Source of the DNA: Corythucha ciliata
Taxonomy: Eukaryota; Arthropoda; Insecta; Hemiptera; Tingidae
NCBI GenBank assembly: GCA_038030265.1
Contig: CM075943.1
Span: 59,805,971 to 59,869,970, forward strand
DNA: 64,000 nucleotides
Direction: 5' to 3'
The position numbers and the translations under genes are program-made. Below are positions 59,215-64,000 of the stretch, one piece after another. Positions within the stretch are counted from its first letter, which is position 1; each line of letters begins with the position of its first letter. The notes under the pieces are model-generated. The model had not been told where the DNA came from. It saw nothing but the letters and a program-made list of their open reading frames with translations, and did not search any database.

Positions 59215-60990
59215 TCTTTCAGTTAAGGGCGCTTTTTGGACTCTACCCGCAAATCAGCGGTTTTCTCAATATTGGCCGAGTGTATCGTTCTTCTCAATTT
59301 CAGGCACAGATTAGCGGTTTTGGCCCTCACCCTCCCATAGCCATGAATTCGCTCATTTTCTCAACTTTAGCAGCAAAGTATCGTTTTTATCCCGTAAGCG
59401 ATGTTTCTTAATTATCCACGAGTTTTGGCGTTTTCCTCAATTTTAGCAGCATATTACCGACTTCTTGAATTTTTTTTTTTTCAGGGAATTAGCACTTTTC
59501 TCAGTTTTAGCTGGAAATTAACGTTTTTCTTAAGTGTTTTCATGAACTACGATTATTTTTGTTTCACCATACGCAATGCATGAGCGATTTTTCTCGGTTT
59601 ACTCACGAATTAGCGGTTTCTTCGCCTATTGCCATAAATAAGCGTTTTTTTTCAATTTCAGCCTGAAAAGTTGCCTTCAGAATCCGCAAATTCGCGTATA
59701 TTCAGTTTTTGGCGCAAATTATAATTTTTCTCAATTTCAACCGCAAATTAGCGCTTTTTTTTAAATTGCAGCGGCGACGCGTCGTGGCGATTCAAACCTG
59801 TGAATTAGCTAATTTTCTCAATTTCAGTCACAAATTGGCGTCTGGCGCAATTTTAGCTGTAAATTGGCAATTTTTTCAATTTTTAGCCGCGAATTAGCAA
59901 TTTTCTCAATTTTTAGGCTTAAAATTAACCTTTCACTAAATTTTGACCAGGCTGATTATTTTAGTTTCTAAATATTACCCGCAATTTAGCAGTTTTTCAC
60001 ATTTTACCACCGCATTAGCAATTGTATATAACTTTTATAGTTATAAGTTATTGTTTCATTTCAGTTCTAGCCGTGATAATTAGCGTATTTGTTAACATTA
60101 TACTACAGCCATGCATGAATTTGCCATTTTTCTGAGTTTTAATCACTAAAAAGTCCTTCAGAAGGTGCGAATTTAAATTATAAATTTAATTTTTTTTTTC
60201 AAACCAAACAATTTACTTCTATCCATCCATTTCTGTCAAAAAATCATCATTTTTAAATTATAAATTTCACGACACTTAATTCGAGAATTAGTGATGTTTC
60301 TCAATTTTAGCAGCAAATTTTTTCACTTTTTCTAAATTTTAGCAGCGTTGTAGCATTTCCAACCAGTGCATTACCTACCGAGTTTTGTTCATTTTTGCCA
60401 AGAATTGGCGTTTGACTCAATTTAAGCTGCAAATTAGCAATTTTTTCCATGTTTAATTGAGAATTAGCACTTTTACCCAATTTGAACTGAAAATTAACGT
60501 TTTTCATCATTTTGGCTGCGCTAATTGGTGATTTTTTTCAATTTTTGTCGCGAATTAGTGATTTTCTTCATTTGTATCCGCGAATTAACGTTTCTCCATA
60601 ACTTTATATCTGCCAATTGCAAATTAGCGATTTTTCCCAATTTCAGCTGTGAAATAGCGTTTTGTGCTAATTTTTGCGGCCATTCAGCATCCTATTCCCT
60701 TTTTCATACGCGAATGGGCGATTTTACGCCATTTCAGTTGTGAATTGGCCATTTTTGTCCAATTTAACCTGAAAACGTGCCTATTTTTTTTTTTTTTTTT
60801 GTCAATATTATCGCGTGTTTTCTAAACTTTAACCGTGGGGGGCGCCCAAATTACACTTTTGCGTTGATTTCCATAATTTATTTGTAGAATGGCCTCCATG
60901 CAGCGCGAATCAGCGATTATTTCTTAATTTTAGTCTGGAAGTAGTAGCATCGCGAGACCATGAATCATCGCTTTTTAGCAGATAGCAGCT
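59215..60990 (+). repeat. Degenerate ~30-bp repeat array 4
   Basis: About 1.8 kb of GAATTAGCG/TTTTTCTCAATTTTAGCCGC-type units in plus orientation, with the GTTGCCTTCAGAATCCGC marker near 59670 and a variant near 60150. Same organisation as the interior of the 33668 element. Short frames here are by-products. Confidence 0.85.
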
Positions 60991-61199
60991 GATATAACTG
61001 GTTATAGCTACTATAAAACTAGCGCTTTCGAGGGCTCAATCGAACATTCAGCTCGCACACTCTTTGCTGATATCACTTGCAACTTTATATTCTCCAGGTC
61101 GGATAGACTGAAATTCGTAGAAAGGAGCCAAATCGCTGACCAACCGTACGACCCATTCACATACCTACATCCACGGATAACATAAAAGTAGTAATTTTC

Positions 61200-61276
61200 T
61201 GTATTTAAGCTTTTCGGGGGCCCCGTCTGATAGAGGATCCGGGGCTACGCCCCCCCCCATACCCTTACCGCGGTAC
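61200..61276 (-). mobile_element. hAT-like right end (CTACTG)
   Basis: Ends GGTACGCTACTG; its complement, CAGTAGCGTACCGCGG, matches the end at 8849 including the CTATCAGA..GGGGCC block. A candidate right boundary of a CAGTAGCGTACC-type element. Confidence 0.4.
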
Positions 61277-62450
61277 GCTACTGCGTGGGGTCTGATTCCA
61301 AGGAAACAGGTGGACGTACTCGGACCTTTTCGAGCTGCTTTAAGTCCAAAAAAACTGCTAAACCTAACCTCTACGCGAAACGCTCATTTTTGGAGATTTT
61401 ATATGGGGCTCTTCGTTGGTACTATAGTGCCCCTTCGTTCTTTTTTCGTTTTTTTTTTCCTCACTTCTCCGGCCTTTGAGTTTCCTTAATTTTTTAATAT
61501 TTCAATGATCGGAGATTGAGAGCTACTTTGTCACTGAAACTGTGTGACGTGAAATATGTTCGGTGATCGGATGGAGTCATGGCTCTGATGGATCCGCACC
61601 TGTTTCAGATGACATCGCACCGAAATGAAATGAAACTGCCGTACACAGGGGACCCAATTATGGACGAAGTAGCGCGACTAAACAGTCGCATGTGCGTTCA
61701 AGGTCATTCATTTTCTGTGTGTCACATTTTCCCCCTGCGACTATATCGTGACGCCAGAAAAATAGAATCTCTTTTTAGTCGCGACGATTTTTCAGTCGCA
61801 AGTGCGTGTTGTTCTCGGCAATGAAGTAGGTTTGTTTTATTTCCGGGACAATCGCGCGATATTAAATCGCCAGTGCGTGGGAGCCCTTATACATAAAACC
61901 CGCGCGACTGAATAAGCCGTGCGGGATGTAGTATACACGAAAGTCCTCGTAATACTAGTGCGGACATGTTCCTTTTATATTATGGTCGCTTTGGTAAGAC
62001 ATAAATGTGTGTAATGTTTGATTACCGTCGATTATGGTTTGGCGTTTCCCACATAGCCCGAGCAACCGTTGCATGGGCGCGTGTAAAGGCAGCCGACCCA
62101 CCTCAACATTTGAGTGAACAATCCCACGCTTAGCGTAAATAGAAAATTGCGCATCTAAAAGCATGCGAAAGAAAGTGCCGTCTTTGGCCCGGGCCCGGAG
62201 CCCCGTGTCAAGAAGGGCCATGGATTCTTCAGTTTTTTTTTTTTTCAATATGGAAGAGAGATACTCGTTTTATATCAATAGGCGACCGTACGTTGATCGA
62301 ACCTTGGATAAAATATTAATTTTCTTATTAGCCTAAATGTTTCAGGCTTTAATTTGCTCTTGATTCGAAACCTGTAGCGCAACGACGAAGGGATGAGGGG
62401 TCTAAAAGTTATTAGCGGGAAGGGGTCCTTAGCTAATCCACGCTCAAAAT
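61277..62450. other. No gene seen; GCGACT/AGTCGC motifs
   Basis: At 61665-61910 the words GCGACT, AGTCGC and AGTGCGT recur in both orientations, suggesting a decayed foldback repeat. Remaining frames are short and without motifs. Confidence 0.4.
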
Positions 62451-62711
62451 AGTGATAAACCCTGTTTCTCGGTTAAAATTGAGAAAAAAGCGCTAATTCA
62501 TCGATATAATTAGAGACTTTTAGCCACACCCCCGCCAACACTAACGCAAACGATAAATCAGTAGTTGCTTGGTTACGAATCATCTGATTAGATGGATATA
62601 ATGAATATTTCTGTCGCCGGTATTTTTAATTAATAAATTAATTTAACTGATGTTATCCAGACGACGATGGAAAGGCATAGCTCAAAACGATTTGAGTTTC
62701 GAGAAAAAATG

Positions 62712-62784
62712 GCTCCCCGGCGGGATTTGAACCCGCAACCTCTGGATTATCAGTCCAGCACGCTGCCAATTGCGCCACCTGGAC
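62712..62784 (-). tRNA. tRNA-Ile (GAU)-like gene or pseudogene
   Basis: Minus-strand, 73 nt. D arm GCGC/GCGT, anticodon arm CTGGA-CTGATAA-TCCAG with anticodon GAU, T arm GCGGG-TTCAAAT-CCCGC. Boxes A (TGGCGCAATTGG) and B (GGTTCAAATCC) fit Pol III consensus, and a TTTTTT terminator follows. The acceptor stem (GTCCAGG against CGGGGAG) pairs at only four of seven positions, which argues for a pseudogene or SINE head. Nuclear Ile tRNAs usually have AAU or UAU anticodons. Confidence 0.5.
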
Positions 62785-62849
62785 CTGGGTGGGGTTCGGC
62801 TTAACTTATCCCTCCGAGTACGACTCCCATAGGCGTCTCCATTTTTTCA

Positions 62850-63090
62850 CATTTAACCATGAGTTTGCTCATTTTATCAGCGAATTAGTGATTTTTCTCA
62901 ACTTTAGCTGCATAAATTCCCAGTTCGCTGCTAAAATTGAGAAAAATTGCTAATTCGCTGCTAAAATGAGGAAAAAGCACTAACTTGCACGGCTAAATGT
63001 GATAAAATCGCATAATCGTGGCCAAAATGAAGATGAAGTGCTAATTCACGGCTAAAAATGAGAAAAAGTGCTCATACATATTCAAATTTG
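62850..63090 (-). repeat. Degenerate ~30-bp repeat patch
   Basis: Mostly reverse-oriented units (AAAATTGAGAAAAATTGCTAATTCGCTGCT). The first units near 62870-62915 read in plus orientation, so orientation flips at about 62925. A few further units sit at 62455-62515. Confidence 0.65.
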
Positions 63091-63116
63091 AATCACCCCG
63101 ATCGTAATAATAATAA

Positions 63117-63374
63117 TTAGTGGGTACCGGGTTTCGAACCCGGAAGGCATGCCAAAGCCTCCTTTGGGCTCATACGCCGTAACCTGATCCAACTGTGCAC
63201 TTCACACCTATGTACTACGCGCGGGCGTTTCGGTCGGTGCGAGGTTTGTTGAACGCACACCGGGGGGGGGGGGGGACACCCACACAAAGCAAACTGGGCA
63301 ATAGCTAGATTCAAACCCAGGCCACGCAGGGTGACAAAGCGAGTATTGTATTCATTACATCATCGAGGCGCGCT
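63117..63374 (-). mobile_element. Dimeric tRNA-derived SINE, copy 2
   Basis: Same architecture as copy 1: head from the GCGCGCCTCGATG end at 63374 (B box decayed to GGTTTGAATCT), middle with a G/C run, second tRNA-like unit with perfect B box (GGGTTCGAAACCC), then a tail of ATT repeats near 63105-63117. It sits inside a patch of the ~30-bp repeat family, interrupting it at about 63090/63390. Confidence 0.7.
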
Positions 63375-63389
63375 GCTGATCAACCCAGC

Positions 63390-63690
63390 ACCCTAAAATT
63401 GAGGAAAAACGCTAATTCGCTGCTAAAATGGGGAAAAAGCGCTAGCTCACACGCCTAAGTGTGAAAAAATCGCATATTCATGGCCAAAATTTAGAAGAAG
63501 AGCTAATTGACGGCAAAAAGTGAGAATAAGGGCTCATCTGAAATTGAGAGCTAACGACAATTCGCGATTTTTGGAGGAAGCTTCACAGATGAAACTGAGA
63601 AGAGGAGCTAATTCGGAGCTAAAACTGAGAAAAGTGCTAATTCATTGCTACATATGAATACAACATTGCCAATTCGCTAGTAACACACGC
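63390..63690 (-). repeat. Degenerate ~30-bp repeat, reverse
   Basis: Continues the patch interrupted by the SINE, with CGCTAATTCGCTGCTAAAAT-like units. Next to it, at about 63690, ACACGCGGATCCAGATATTCC resembles the CAGTGGCGGATCTAGG end but has lost the first bases. From 63770 to 63960, units related to those at 58730-59050 appear in complement. Confidence 0.6.
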
Positions 63691-64000
63691 GGATCCAGAT
63701 ATTCCTCAAGGGAGGGGCTAAAACAGCTTGAGATCCATTCTCTGCCTAAAAATAACTAAACTCGCTATTCGCGCGTCATTTCAGCTTTGAAAATGACCAA
63801 GCTGCGATTTGATGACCTCTAAAAATGTTCGATTGACATTTCGTGCCCTGAAAACGTCTGGTGAATAGATTGTTCCCGCTCTGAAAATGGCAAAACGACA
63901 AGTCGCACGCTACAAATAGGCCAAAATGAATATTCTTACCCTAGTTTGACACACTACTCTTACCATATAAATGACAAAATCTCATTGACTACGCACCTTA

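Noticed and set aside
59056..61276. One complete 2.2-kb hAT element bounded by the CAGTGGCG end and the CTACTG end
   Set aside because: The tips differ (CAGTGGCGTAGG against CAGTAGCGTACC) and the 8-bp flanks (TTGTCGAG and CGTGGGGT) do not match.

Overview
The window reads as animal nuclear DNA, most likely from an arthropod. It is AT-rich, has spliced genes with GT..AG introns, and contains no prokaryotic operon structure. It is dominated by retroelements of lineages common in invertebrates: Ty3/Gypsy including a Mag-type element, BEL/Pao, Ty1/Copia, and Jockey/I/R1-type and CR1-like LINEs. It also carries hAT- and PIF/Harbinger-type non-autonomous elements, a tRNA-derived SINE, many C/G homopolymer runs, and large arrays of a degenerate ~30-bp repeat. 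I cannot name the species.

Layout. 1-11 kb: an 818-bp tandem duplication (1167-2834), the first ~30-bp-repeat array (2882-4740), a foldback element, reverse-oriented arrays, a 16-bp minisatellite and the 3' end of an R1-like LINE (10963-11619). 12.9-17.3 kb: the only confident host gene, with two coding exons around a 2.7-kb intron and a predicted product of 178 residues. 18.3-23.1 kb: a minus-strand LINE abutting a decayed minus-strand Gypsy. 23.4-25.1 kb: a BEL/Pao gag piece, then a candidate set of small spliced exons. 27.0-31.0 kb: a Mag-type Gypsy element bounded by very short LTRs and a 5-bp target duplication. 33.2-36.3 kb: a 3.1-kb foldback element made of ~148-bp units, itself invaded by a 1,991-bp hAT-type element filled with the ~30-bp repeat. 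36.7-40.8 kb: a nearly complete minus-strand Gypsy. 41.3-46.4 kb: a Gypsy scrap, an EN-RT LINE (+) and a CR1-like LINE (-) colliding tail to tail. 46.6-49.0 kb: three foldback/MITE elements around a candidate host exon (47799-47936). 49.0-57.5 kb: a minus-strand Gypsy split by two insertions, one a plus-strand Gypsy, followed by a Copia fragment. 57.6-64 kb: SINE copies, hAT-like ends, more ~30-bp arrays and a tRNA-Ile-like gene.

All retroelement coding regions seen carry frameshifts, stops or truncations, so none looks autonomous as read here. The host gene at 12.9-17.3 kb sits in a comparatively repeat-poor island. The most unusual structural signals are the ~30-bp repeat arrays, at least one of which travels inside a hAT-type element with a perfect 8-bp target duplication, and the nested architecture at 33-36 kb.
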